64,000 nt of DNA. Origin: Aequorivita sp. H23M31. GTDB lineage: Bacteria > Bacteroidota > Bacteroidia > Flavobacteriales > Flavobacteriaceae. Below are positions 1-9,206 of the stretch, piece after piece. Where the stretch lies: NCBI RefSeq assembly GCF_004022485.1, contig NZ_CP034951.1, positions 1,674,001 to 1,738,000 of the forward strand, written 5' to 3'. Made by a program: the position numbers and the translations under genes. Position 1 is the first letter of the stretch. The number at the start of each line of letters is the position of its first letter. The notes under the pieces were generated by a model that saw only the letters and a program-made list of their open reading frames with translations, made no database searches and was not told where the DNA came from.

Positions 1-137
1 GTAAGAAATAAAATTAAGAGAATCCGCATTCCATAGAATGAAAAACGCTCCCACATTTCGGTAAAGAAAAGTATAAAAAGTCCCGCGGGATGTCCCAGAA
101 CCGTGTCCTTAAAAAGTTTTTCGATGTCAGTATTCAT
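1..137 (-). CDS. POT-family peptide transporter, N-terminal part only (cut by window edge)
   Basis: Reading leftwards from an ATG at 137, the frame gives [20 protein letters not shown] followed by the hallmark of proton-coupled oligopeptide transporters (POT/PTR2 family), a TEMWERFS block with the ExxER motif of helix 1. Only about 45 residues are inside the window; the rest lies to the left. It is the third POT gene in a row on this strand, 56 bp after the stop of the previous one, so it probably belongs to the same dppIV-POT operon. By family it would be an inner-membrane H+-driven importer of di- and tripeptides. Substrate range cannot be told from this piece. Confidence 0.85.
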   Translation of the reverse strand, partial: MNTDIEKLFKDTVLGHPAGLFILFFTEMWERFSFYGMRILLILFL

Positions 138-193
138 AGATATAAAAATAAATTCTCAGTTGATTTTAAAAGTTGAATAGCTTTAAAAAAGAA

Positions 194-1594
194 TTATCCA
201 TTTATTGTAGGATTTCCCAAATCAAATTTTTCCTGTTCGGGAACAAATTCACGTTCGTTATCCTCTACTCCGTGAGTCAATTTTTCAAATCGCTTTCTCA
301 CTATGAGAACCAAAAATCCGAAGGCTACGGAAAAGATGGCTATCCCTGTAAATACGGTAAATTCTCCTAATGACGAAGCAGATTCTCCCAAGAGCCCGGC
401 AATCTTATCGCCAAATCCGGTCATAGCAAAATAAATTCCCATCATTATGGATGCATATTTTACTGGAGTAAGTTTAGTGATATAGGAAAGTGCTACTGGT
501 GAAAGACACAGTTCGCCAGTAGTATGAAAAAGATAAGCAAGGACCAACCAATACATTGCAGAAGAACCTTCGGCTTGATATTGTGCTGCAGCCCCTGTCA
601 TAAAGAAAAAACCTGCACCCATTATAATCAGTCCGATACACATTTTGAACAAAGAAGATGCGTTTTTTCCCTTAAGCTTTCTCTTGGCCCAAAACCCAGC
701 TACAAAAGTTCCAAGAATAATTATATAAGCCGGATTTAAGGACTGGAACCAAGAGGCGGGTATTTCAAAAGTTCCCAAAAACCGGTTGGTCTTTTCCATG
801 GCATAAATATTCATCAAACCTCCGGCCTGCTCATAAGCGCCCCAAAAAACGATAACTAAAAGAAACGATAACAAAAGCACTTTGATTCGATCCTTTTCTA
901 TCTTGGTTAACGGACGTTTGGCAGCAGCCACTTCTTCCGGATCGGTACTTTTTGGAAGATGGTTGCCTACATGCTTTAAATGCTTTTGACCTACAATATA
1001 CTGAATCAAACCAAGTGTCATTCCGATTGCCGCCAATCCGAAACCATAATGCCACCCATAGACTTCACCTACGTATCCTACGATAAGGCTTGCAGCAAAG
1101 GCACCCACATTGATCCCTATATAAAAAATGGTAAATCCTTTGTCACGTCTTATATCCCCCGGAGCATATAAGCCCCCGACCATGGTAGAAATATTTGGTT
1201 TAAGCATTCCTACACCTGCCACAATTAAAGCTAGACCTGAATAGAACGCCCATACTTCTTCCACAGATAATATTCCATGACCGAAAACCAGTAAGATCCC
1301 TCCGTAGAGCACGGACTTTTTTTGCCCGATAAATTTATCAGCAATCCAACCACCTGGAATTGACATAACATATACCAACATGGTATACCAACCGTACAAG
1401 CTTAAAGCTTCCTGATTTGTCCAGCCCAAACCAGCATTTCCATCTGTGGTTCTGGCTACTAAATAAAGTACTAAAATAGCCCGCATTCCATAATAGGAGA
1501 AGCGCTCCCACATTTCCGTAAAGAACAGAATATAGAGCCCAATTGGATGTCCAAAAATTTCCTTTTGCTTATGGTAGGTAACGGGTTCGTCCAT
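194..1594 (-). CDS. POT-family proton-dependent peptide transporter
   Basis: Protein of 466 residues, a polytopic inner-membrane carrier of the POT/PTR2 branch of the major facilitator superfamily. The ExxERF proton-coupling motif is at residues 27-32 ([11 protein letters not shown]), and the second family signature, FYIGINVG, is at about 157-164. Family knowledge: these carriers take up di- and tripeptides with protons. The start is a clear ATG at 1594, and the length is normal for a bacterial POT protein. It follows a longer paralogue by 34 bp and precedes another by 56 bp, all co-directional and downstream of dipeptidyl peptidase IV. That order suggests a peptide-scavenging operon. The tandem paralogues probably differ in peptide preference, but this is inference. 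Confidence 0.93.
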   Translation of the reverse strand: MDEPVTYHKQKEIFGHPIGLYILFFTEMWERFSYYGMRAILVLYLVARTTDGNAGLGWTNQEALSLYGWYTMLVYVMSIPGGWIADKFIGQKKSVLYGGILLVFGHGILSVEEVWAFYSGLALIVAGVGMLKPNISTMVGGLYAPGDIRRDKGFTIFYIGINVGAFAASLIVGYVGEVYGWHYGFGLAAIGMTLGLIQYIVGQKHLKHVGNHLPKSTDPEEVAAAKRPLTKIEKDRIKVLLLSFLLVIVFWGAYEQAGGLMNIYAMEKTNRFLGTFEIPASWFQSLNPAYIIILGTFVAGFWAKRKLKGKNASSLFKMCIGLIIMGAGFFFMTGAAAQYQAEGSSAMYWLVLAYLFHTTGELCLSPVALSYITKLTPVKYASIMMGIYFAMTGFGDKIAGLLGESASSLGEFTVFTGIAIFSVAFGFLVLIVRKRFEKLTHGVEDNEREFVPEQEKFDLGNPTING

Positions 1595-1628
1595 TTGATA
1601 TGTTTTTAGTTAATGCACATAGAATCCA

Positions 1629-3215
1629 TTAACGAATTCCGTGCATCATTTTCTTTAATTTCGGATTGAAAATCAACAAGAGCACCGCGGCAAACATTGG
1701 TATTCCGGCAATAATCAAGAAGAATGTTGACATTGAGTATGTTTCTGAAATTCTGTCAATATACGCTCCGGTTTGGCCAGCGATAAAGTTGGCGATAGCG
1801 GAAGCTGTAAACCAAAGACCAAACAACAATCCCGATAAGCGTTTTGGTGATAACTTGGATACATAAGACAGCCCTACTGGCGATAAACATAATTCTCCCG
1901 TAGTGTGGAAGAAATAAGCAAGAATCAACCAGATCATACTTACTGCGGCAGTTTCTGCACCCTGGGGAATACTACTGGATCCAACTGCCAATACAATAAA
2001 ACCGACTCCTACCAATGCCAATCCCATTGCGAATTTAACAGGACCTGAAGGGTTCCATACTTTTTCCCACATTTTACTAAAAGAAGATGCTAGGGTAATG
2101 ATGAAAAAGGAATTCAAAATTTGGAACCAGGAAACCGTAACTTCTGTTTCCTCTAGGTTAAATTCTCTATTTACTTTCCAGATTCCTAATATCCAAATGA
2201 TAACAAATGAAATGGCCGTAAAAATAATGGTTAATGGATAATCTTTAAAAATCCTCTTACCTAGACCATATAATACATAGGAAACAATAAGAATAGGGAA
2301 AATAGTCAATATTGCGTCCACCCACTTAAATATACTTCCGGCGTTACCTTCAAGTATTCTCTGTGTATAATTTTTAGCAAAAACAGTCATAGATCCTCCA
2401 GCTTGCTCAAAGGCAAAGAAGAAAAATATACTTGCAACCATTAAAACCCCAACTACTACCAATCGGTCTCTTACAATATGTGCCTCTGGTTCTGGCTCTT
2501 CATCCTCGTCAACAATTTTTTCAACAGGAACCTCACTTTTTGCAGGTGGCTCCTCTCCTATTATACCAAAAATCTTTTGACCAAAATAGAATTGTAGCAT
2601 CCCAAATAGCATAAAGACTCCTGCCAATCCAAATCCATAATGCCATCCCACTTTTTCACCAATATATCCACAAAGCAACATTCCTAAAAAGGCACCGGCA
2701 TTAATTCCCATATAGAAAATGGTATAGCCTGCATCCTTTTTGGCACTATTATCAGGGTACAATTGTCCCACCATAGAGGAAATGTTCGGTTTAAACATCC
2801 CGTTCCCTAAAATCATAAATACAAGACCGATGTAAAAGAAAGTTGGGCTTACCATTTCCAACGCCATAGAAGCATGCCCCAGCGTCATTATCAATGCCCC
2901 TAATAAAATAGCTTTTCTAAAGCCAGTAAATTTATCGGCGATAATACCTCCAATTAGCGGGGTTAAATAAACCAGTCCGGTATACCAGGAATATAACTGT
3001 AGTGCTTCCGCGCTCGTCCATCCCCAGCCCTCCTTACTAATTTCGGTTATCAAGAATACCGTCAATAACGCACGCATTCCATAATAACTGAAACGTTCCC
3101 ACATTTCGGTAAAAAACAGGATAAACAAACCAGCGGGATGCCCCATTACCATTTTATCGTCTATGCCGCGTTTCGCAAGGTGCCTTGCCAATTGAGGATC
3201 ATCTATTCTGCCCAT
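1629..3215 (-). CDS. POT-family proton-dependent peptide transporter (long paralogue)
   Basis: Protein of 528 residues with the POT signatures: ExxER at residues 37-41 ([11 protein letters not shown]) and FYMGINAG at about 167-174. It is about 60 residues longer than its neighbour. The extra length includes an acidic, proline-rich loop at roughly 210-240 (many E, D and P) and added membrane segments in the middle, as in the longer Bacteroidota POT proteins. It should act in the inner membrane as an H+/peptide symporter. The gene starts 21 bp after the dppIV stop, so the two are almost certainly cotranscribed. The enzyme in front releases dipeptides, the usual substrates of this carrier family. 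Confidence 0.93.
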   Translation of the reverse strand: MGRIDDPQLARHLAKRGIDDKMVMGHPAGLFILFFTEMWERFSYYGMRALLTVFLITEISKEGWGWTSAEALQLYSWYTGLVYLTPLIGGIIADKFTGFRKAILLGALIMTLGHASMALEMVSPTFFYIGLVFMILGNGMFKPNISSMVGQLYPDNSAKKDAGYTIFYMGINAGAFLGMLLCGYIGEKVGWHYGFGLAGVFMLFGMLQFYFGQKIFGIIGEEPPAKSEVPVEKIVDEDEEPEPEAHIVRDRLVVVGVLMVASIFFFFAFEQAGGSMTVFAKNYTQRILEGNAGSIFKWVDAILTIFPILIVSYVLYGLGKRIFKDYPLTIIFTAISFVIIWILGIWKVNREFNLEETEVTVSWFQILNSFFIITLASSFSKMWEKVWNPSGPVKFAMGLALVGVGFIVLAVGSSSIPQGAETAAVSMIWLILAYFFHTTGELCLSPVGLSYVSKLSPKRLSGLLFGLWFTASAIANFIAGQTGAYIDRISETYSMSTFFLIIAGIPMFAAVLLLIFNPKLKKMMHGIR

Positions 3216-3236
3216 AAATTGAATTTAAGTTATTTG

Positions 3237-5441
3237 TTATAAGTTCTTTTTTATAAAATCGGTCATTAATGTATATAAATGCAATCGTGTATTTCCACCA
3301 TAGATCCCATGGTTTTTATCGGGATAAATTCGCCAATCAAACTGCTTGTTTTCCTGTACTAGAGCCTCTACCAGACGCATCGTATTTTGAACGTGGACAT
3401 TATCGTCAGCACTTCCGTGAACCAAAAGAAATGCGCCCTCTAAATTTTTAACGTGCGATAGCGGGGAGTTTTCATCATAACCAGAAGGATTCTCCTGTGG
3501 AGTTTGCATATAACGCTCAGTATAAATACTATCATAAAATCTCCAACTGGTTACCGGTGCCACGGCAATTGCCATTTCGAAAACATCGGGAGCCTGGAAC
3601 AAACAATTTGAAGCCATAAACCCACCGTAACTCCAACCCCAAATTCCCGTGTGGGCTGGATCTATATACGGGAGTTCACTTAGTTTTTTAGCAGCATCAA
3701 TTTGATCTTGGACCTCGTATTTACCGAGTTCCTTTTGAGTCATTTTCTTAAACTTACTTCCTTTAAAACCAGTTCCGCGACCATCAACACACACCACAAT
3801 GATATCCTGCTCATTGGCAAGCATCTGATGCCAATAATCATTTGTACCCATCCAGCTGTTTGAAACATTTTGTGAACCGGGACCCGAATACTGGTACATA
3901 AACAATGGATATTCTTTTTTAGGATCAAAATCCAAAGGCTTTATCATATACATATTCAGGTCTTCCCCATTGATAGGGATGGTGGAAAATTCCTTAGGTG
4001 AAATTTTATAAGAAGATAACCGTGATCTTAAATCGTTATTGTTTTTGATTTCACGAATCATTTTTCCTGATTTGGATTCGTAAAGAGAATAGATATACGG
4101 AGTGGTTGCGTTTGAAAAAACATTGATAAAATAAGTGTAATCTGCACTGAAATCGGCACTATTGGTTCCTGTTTCCTGGGTCAATCGCACTTTGTTTTTC
4201 CCTGATGGCAATATAGAATAAACATCGCGGTTAATACTTCCATTTTCGGTGCTTTGGTAATAAACCCGTCCAGTATTCTCATCAAAACCATAGAAATCGG
4301 TAACCTCCCACGAACCTTTAGTTATCTGATACAGCAACTTGCCATTTTTATCATATTGATAGATATGATTCCAGCCATCTTTTTCGCTAGTCCAGAAAAA
4401 GCTATTGTTGCCTAAAAATGTCAGATTATCGGTAATATCGACATAAGCAGCGTCTTTTTCTTCCAAAATCAATTTGGAAGTATTGTTTGCCGCATCCACA
4501 AAAACCAAATCAACAGCATTCTGATGACGGTTGGTAAGTTGAACGCTAAGAATGTTATTTTCTTTGGTCCATTTCAAACGGGGAATGTAGTAGTTGTTGT
4601 ATTTTGAAAGATCTATCTCGGAGGTATTTCCCGAGGCAAGGTCATAAAGTTGTAGAGAAACCACAGAGTTGTTTTCCCCCGCCTTCGGATATTTAAAAGT
4701 TTCTGGATACGGATAAAGATCACTTCCATATACGTCCATACTATACTCAGGTACATCTTTTTCATCAAACCTTATGTAAGCCAATTTGTCACCGTTAACG
4801 CTCCACTCAAAAGCACGAACAAAGGCAAATTCTTCTTCATAAACCCAGTCCGTAATTCCGTTTATAATACTATTTTTCTTCCCATCCTGTGTAATCTGCT
4901 TGGTTTCATTAGAGTTTAAATCTTTTATGTAAAGATTGTTCTGAAAACCGTAGGCAATTTTAGTTCCATCATTGCTTAAGGTGGGTTCTTGAATTTTATT
5001 TGTAGAAACAAGGGCGATTTTCTGGGTTTTTGTATCGTAAACATAATAGGTACCTAGAGAGGAGCGGCGATAAATCTGCTGTAATTCTGTTGAGAATAGG
5101 ATTTTTGATTCATCCTTATTTAGTTCATACGATATAATATAATTTACTCCGGGAAAGTTCGAACTGTTTAATAGTGTGCGGACTTTTTCTCCATCTTTAT
5201 ATCTATAAACATCTATGGTGGAGGCTTTCTTGTTTCTATCGTAATTTAGCACTGCATATTCCTTTCCATTTTTAAGCGATCGCAGAACGTCCATTCCTTG
5301 TGTGCGAAATTCACCACCCCATATTTCTTTAAGAGTTATGTCCTTTTTCTGTGAGGTAATGGGGGAAAAAGCTGTGATAAACAACAGTAAAAGAGAGAGC
5401 GAAATAAGTCTGTTCAAAATGTTAAATTTTTGGCATGCCAA
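3237..5441 (-). CDS. Dipeptidyl peptidase IV, S9B serine peptidase
   Basis: An exported prolyl-type dipeptidyl peptidase of 734 residues. It removes X-Pro or X-Ala dipeptides from peptide N-termini, probably in the periplasm. An N-terminal hydrophobic segment (residues ~12-28) looks like a signal peptide. The beta-propeller contains DWVYEEE at 198-204; its last two glutamates are the pair that holds the substrate amino group in DPP-IV. The C-terminal alpha/beta-hydrolase domain has GWSYGG with Ser604, Asp679 in HGSADDN, and His711 in DKNHG, a full catalytic triad. The start shown is TTG; a second in-frame TTG at 5417 would give a shorter signal peptide. No ATG is in frame. First gene of an operon with three peptide transporters. 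Confidence 0.95.
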   Translation of the reverse strand: MACQKFNILNRLISLSLLLLFITAFSPITSQKKDITLKEIWGGEFRTQGMDVLRSLKNGKEYAVLNYDRNKKASTIDVYRYKDGEKVRTLLNSSNFPGVNYIISYELNKDESKILFSTELQQIYRRSSLGTYYVYDTKTQKIALVSTNKIQEPTLSNDGTKIAYGFQNNLYIKDLNSNETKQITQDGKKNSIINGITDWVYEEEFAFVRAFEWSVNGDKLAYIRFDEKDVPEYSMDVYGSDLYPYPETFKYPKAGENNSVVSLQLYDLASGNTSEIDLSKYNNYYIPRLKWTKENNILSVQLTNRHQNAVDLVFVDAANNTSKLILEEKDAAYVDITDNLTFLGNNSFFWTSEKDGWNHIYQYDKNGKLLYQITKGSWEVTDFYGFDENTGRVYYQSTENGSINRDVYSILPSGKNKVRLTQETGTNSADFSADYTYFINVFSNATTPYIYSLYESKSGKMIREIKNNNDLRSRLSSYKISPKEFSTIPINGEDLNMYMIKPLDFDPKKEYPLFMYQYSGPGSQNVSNSWMGTNDYWHQMLANEQDIIVVCVDGRGTGFKGSKFKKMTQKELGKYEVQDQIDAAKKLSELPYIDPAHTGIWGWSYGGFMASNCLFQAPDVFEMAIAVAPVTSWRFYDSIYTERYMQTPQENPSGYDENSPLSHVKNLEGAFLLVHGSADDNVHVQNTMRLVEALVQENKQFDWRIYPDKNHGIYGGNTRLHLYTLMTDFIKKNL

Positions 5442-5863
5442 GTTTACTAATTTTTTGTGAAAGATGCGTCCGTTTTTCTGTTAAATAAGGATTTTAGAGG
5501 TATTCGAAGCAAAGAAGGGTTTTAAACAAGTGTACCAAATTGTTAGAAATCTTCCCTATGGAAATTTCCTAATTAGAAACTTCTTAAACCTCACGGAGTT
5601 GGAACGGCAAAGTCGATCTCTTTCTAATTCACTTTAAAAAGAGCATAAACAAAGAACCTGTATTCCATAAGCTATCAACATTATTTCTTAGTTTTACGGA
5701 TATTAGATAAAATTCTAAAAAAGGAAAAAAACTCCATTTATGGTAAAAATGAACTCGATGCACTCGAAACATGAGCTAAAATACACCTGGAGGGCAAAAA
5801 CGTACAGGTCTAGTAATATCGAATTCAAATTGTCCAAAATCTATATTAATAACAAATACACCA
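5442..5863. other. Intergenic region between dppIV and mgtE (divergent)
   Basis: About 420 bp separate the divergent dppIV and mgtE starts. I found no exact TAnnTTTG promoter box on either strand; TAGTTTTA near 5687 on the plus strand is the closest, with no good -33 partner. A 46-codon plus-strand ORF (ATG at 5740, stop at 5878-5880) overlaps the mgtE start by 17 nt in another frame and could be a leader ORF. No Mg2+ riboswitch fold is evident by eye. Confidence 0.4.
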
Positions 5864-7180
5864 ATGGTAAATTTTCATAACCAGCATCCCGCCGACATTG
5901 CGGAGCAACTGACAGAAATGGAAAGTCAGGAAAGAAATGTTTCTTTCCTTATGCTTCCTGCGGACAAGAAAACGCTTGTATTTCCTTTTTTGAAACCCTT
6001 GGTGCAATTAGAAATAATAAAGTCATTAGGAACGAAAGACCTTGCTAATGTTCTTAACAATCTTCCACCGGATGACCGGACAAAACTCTTTGATAATTTT
6101 CCTGATCACTTAATCAAAACCTCCATTAATTTACTGAACCACGACGAACGCGAAATCGCCCTAAGTCTCATTGGTTATGAAAAAGACAGTATTGCCCGTT
6201 TGATGACGCCGCATTATATACAGACGAAACCCGAGAAAACAGTAGAGCAGGTTTTGAGGCATATCAAATTGGTAGGTAAAAAAGCTGAAACCTTAAATTT
6301 TGTTTATGTAGTAGATAAGGACAATAAACTTATCGATGACCTTCGGATTGGACAATTACTTATGGCGGAATCGAGCACCAAAATATCGGAGCTTATGGAC
6401 TACCATGTGCTATCAATAACATCAACAACCCCCATTGAGGAAGCCATAGATATATTTGACAAATACGATCGTTCGGCCCTACCCATAACTACGGAATCTG
6501 GTGTTTTGGTTGGTATCGTAACTTTCGACGACATCCTTGATAGAGTTCAAGAGGAAACCACTGAAGACATACATAAATTTGGGGGTACGGAAGGTTTGGA
6601 TATGTCGTACACGCAATCCTCATTACGAGATTTGGTGAAAAAGCGTGCAGGCTGGTTGGTAATTTTATTTTTTGGAGAAATGCTTACCGCATCGGCAATG
6701 GGATATTTTGAAGGAGAAATTGAAAAAGCGGTAGTGTTGGCCCTGTTTGTTCCACTGATAATTTCCAGTGGAGGTAACTCCGGTTCTCAAGCAGCTTCTC
6801 TGATAATTCGGGCAATGGCCCTTAAAGAGTTGAAATTAAAAGACTGGTGGTATGTTATGAAAAAAGAACTTTTCTCCGGACTTATTCTTGGCGCCATCTT
6901 AGGATCAATCGGATTTATCCGAATATTTATTTGGCAGGAAACGGGAATATACAACTATGGTGAGTTTTGGTTGTATGTGGCATTGAGTGTATCGGTTTCT
7001 CTTGTTTTTATCGTTTTATGGGGAACATTATCAGGGTCTCTAATTCCCTTTATATTACGATGGGTAAAACTGGATCCAGCCACAGCCTCGGCTCCATTCG
7101 TAGCAACTTTGGTTGACGTTACCGGTATAATAATCTATTTTTCAATTGCAGCCTTCTTCTTGGCGGGGAAACTTTTATGA
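5864..7180 (+). CDS. mgtE: Magnesium transporter MgtE
   Basis: Protein of 438 residues with the MgtE order: an N-terminal superhelical domain (about 1-115), two CBS domains (about 116-235), a connecting helix, and a C-terminal block of five membrane helices. Family motifs are visible: SSGGNSGSQA at about 301-310 and the pore aspartate in ATLVDVTG (Asp418), which corresponds to the Mg2+-binding Asp of the Thermus protein. It is a dimeric inner-membrane Mg2+ channel gated by cytosolic Mg2+ through the CBS domains. The ATG at 5864 is the first in frame, since a stop lies just upstream at 5777. It stands alone between divergent dppIV and a convergent gene. Confidence 0.95.
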   Translation: MVNFHNQHPADIAEQLTEMESQERNVSFLMLPADKKTLVFPFLKPLVQLEIIKSLGTKDLANVLNNLPPDDRTKLFDNFPDHLIKTSINLLNHDEREIALSLIGYEKDSIARLMTPHYIQTKPEKTVEQVLRHIKLVGKKAETLNFVYVVDKDNKLIDDLRIGQLLMAESSTKISELMDYHVLSITSTTPIEEAIDIFDKYDRSALPITTESGVLVGIVTFDDILDRVQEETTEDIHKFGGTEGLDMSYTQSSLRDLVKKRAGWLVILFFGEMLTASAMGYFEGEIEKAVVLALFVPLIISSGGNSGSQAASLIIRAMALKELKLKDWWYVMKKELFSGLILGAILGSIGFIRIFIWQETGIYNYGEFWLYVALSVSVSLVFIVLWGTLSGSLIPFILRWVKLDPATASAPFVATLVDVTGIIIYFSIAAFFLAGKLL

Positions 7181-7372
7181 CCCACTATGAGACAAAGAGA
7201 TAAGGAAATAGGAATTTATTCAACGAAAGTCTTTTTTATAAGAACTTTGAACTAGAGCTTATTAAATAGCTTGATACCATCAGAATGATTTAAACAAAAA
7301 ATCCACTCCTTCAACAGAAGAAGAGAGTCTTTCGAAATAAGCTACTCCTTCAATTATAGCCCGACACCTACC

Positions 7373-8287
7373 TTAATCTCTTATTAAAGGCAAAGTAGAG
7401 CACCGAAGCAAACCTTCTTGTTTGGCAATTTCTGCATAAGGAACTTCTTCTACAGTGAAACCGTGTTCTCGTAACCATTTGTTAAGTCGGGAAAAGTTTT
7501 TTTCTGAAATGACCACATCTGGAGCAATGGAGAATATATTGCTGTTCATATCGTACATTTCTCGTTTATCGATATGAAAACAGTTTTCCATTCCGAAGAA
7601 ATCGACGAGCCATTTATACTCCTCTTCTATTAAAAATCCTTCTTTGTGAATAATTGCCTTTCCCATTCCTAAGGGTTGGAAACAGCAATCCAAATGGAGT
7701 GCATTTTCATCGGCTACTGTATTACTTTTTCTTAAACTGAAAGATTTTACTTTTTTATGGGGAAATAATTTTTGAAGATGTTCGACCCCTTTCATGTTTG
7801 TTCGAGCCGTAATATAGTTGGAATAATCTTTACCATAATAGGTGCCGACAAAAATATAATCGCCCCAAGGCATTACATCGCCTCCCTCAATATGGGCATC
7901 CTCTGGAAATTCGATAATCTTTGAAGGATCTATTTGCTTCATTACATCTTCAATGGCATCAATTTCTTGGGACCGGTCGTCTAAAATATTGGCAATTATA
8001 AATTTGTCCTCAATTACAAAAGCAATATCACGACAGAAAATCTGATTATAGTCCGCAATTGAATGTGGACGATAGACCTTTACATCATACTTTTCGAGCA
8101 CCTTTGCCACTTCGTCCATTTCTAAGGTCATGTCCTCGTCGGTGGGATAAGTCCCTGCCTTAATATGTTCGGCAGATTTTGGATCGTAGGCGTGCTCGAG
8201 TTTCGGAATAGGACCATTACTATCAGCTCTTCCAAGAACTACCGCTCGCAATCGTGAAATTTCGTCGTTAATATTTAATTTAATCAT
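7373..8287 (-). CDS. Arginine deiminase / amidinotransferase superfamily enzyme (DDAH-like)
   Basis: Protein of 304 residues of the guanidino-group modifying superfamily. Visible catalytic features are FCRD at 84-87, HIEGGDV with EGGD at 134-137, His198 in LHLDCC, and Cys296 in RCSTLPLIRD near the C-terminus. These are the Asp/Glu-His-Cys elements used by arginine deiminase, dimethylarginine dimethylaminohydrolase and amidinotransferases. Whether this one hydrolyses arginine, methylarginine or another guanidino compound cannot be told. The ATG sits only two bases from the end of an IS3 element. Before the insertion the gene followed gltA's terminator with its own promoter-like box (see 9686-9697). 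The IS end leaves an AGGACT about ten bases before the ATG, which could serve as a chance ribosome site. Confidence 0.88.
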   Translation of the reverse strand: MIKLNINDEISRLRAVVLGRADSNGPIPKLEHAYDPKSAEHIKAGTYPTDEDMTLEMDEVAKVLEKYDVKVYRPHSIADYNQIFCRDIAFVIEDKFIIANILDDRSQEIDAIEDVMKQIDPSKIIEFPEDAHIEGGDVMPWGDYIFVGTYYGKDYSNYITARTNMKGVEHLQKLFPHKKVKSFSLRKSNTVADENALHLDCCFQPLGMGKAIIHKEGFLIEEEYKWLVDFFGMENCFHIDKREMYDMNSNIFSIAPDVVISEKNFSRLNKWLREHGFTVEEVPYAEIAKQEGLLRCSTLPLIRD

Positions 8288-8340
8288 AGTGTCTAGTCCT
8301 AAATAACCGATACAGATTATTAAAGGATTAAATTTATTAA

Positions 8341-9192
8341 TTAAAGCTGAACAATGACGTCATTGTTCAGCTTTTTTGATTTGTATTGTTTTCTTTTCAA
8401 TTTATTTTGTCCGTGCATTTGTATTGGTGTTAGCATATGATTGGAAAAATGCGGCCTTACATTGTTGTATGTTTTTATTGCACCTGCAATAAGTTGCTGC
8501 TTTAAACTAAAATCCTTGACGTTTTTTGCTATGTCAAATTCTTGTTTCAAAATTCCATTTATCCGCTCTGCGATTGCATTTTCGTAAGGATCGTATTTTT
8601 CGGTCATGCTTGGGGTGATCCCATTATCATCCAATAATTTTTGATAGTCATTTGAGCAATATTGCAATCCCCGGTCAGAGTGGTGTATTAATGGATACTC
8701 TCTTTGTTTTCGATTGTTCAGAGCCATTTCCAAAGCTTTTACTGAACCATCCACAGAAAGTGATGTCGATACATTATACCCTACGATCTTTTTTGAATAT
8801 GCGTCCGTAATCAATGCCAGATACGATGGATTGGCTCTGGTCCCTACATATGTTATATCGCTTACCCATACAGAATCTGGTCTTTCTATATCCAATGTGC
8901 TTACAAGATTTTTATGTTTTCTAAATCGATGGTGCGAGTTTGTTGTAATATGGTACTGTCTTTTTGGAGTTATCAGCATATGGTTAGCGCTTAATATTCT
9001 AAAGAGTTTATCTCTCCCTACTTTAAGAGGTGACAATTGATCTTTAAGTAAAAAATATAGTTTTTTACCGCCCAATCTGGGCATAATCATTCGGATCTCC
9101 CGCACCATCACTATTACCTTTTGAGCAATGGACTGTTTATGCAGTTTAGTCTTTTTTGATCTATAATATACCTGTCTATTTACCCCGAGCAA
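8341..9192 (-). CDS. IS3-family transposase OrfB, DDE catalytic part
   Basis: The annotated part has 283 residues, but its frame is open upstream to the slippery site in orfA. The product is therefore most likely an OrfAB fusion of 433 residues made by -1 frameshifting; the TTG at 9192 is not a convincing start. The rve integrase core carries Asp112 in WVSDITY, Asp173 in HHSDRGLQY and Glu209 in NAIAERING, with exactly 35 residues between the second and third acids (DD35E). The C-terminus has the YNNVRPH motif common to IS3 transposases. An HTH-like segment and LGVNRQVYYR at the N-terminus match the region after the OrfA junction. Confidence 0.93.
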   Translation of the reverse strand: MLGVNRQVYYRSKKTKLHKQSIAQKVIVMVREIRMIMPRLGGKKLYFLLKDQLSPLKVGRDKLFRILSANHMLITPKRQYHITTNSHHRFRKHKNLVSTLDIERPDSVWVSDITYVGTRANPSYLALITDAYSKKIVGYNVSTSLSVDGSVKALEMALNNRKQREYPLIHHSDRGLQYCSNDYQKLLDDNGITPSMTEKYDPYENAIAERINGILKQEFDIAKNVKDFSLKQQLIAGAIKTYNNVRPHFSNHMLTPIQMHGQNKLKRKQYKSKKLNNDVIVQL

Positions 9193-9206
9193 ATCACAGG
9201 TGGAAA

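Noticed and set aside
5442..5863. Mg2+ riboswitch (M-box) before mgtE
   Set aside because: No conserved core or long paired arms could be recognised by eye.
8714..9040. Plus-strand reading frame inside the IS3 transposase
   Set aside because: It mirrors the DDE-coding strand; no independent support.
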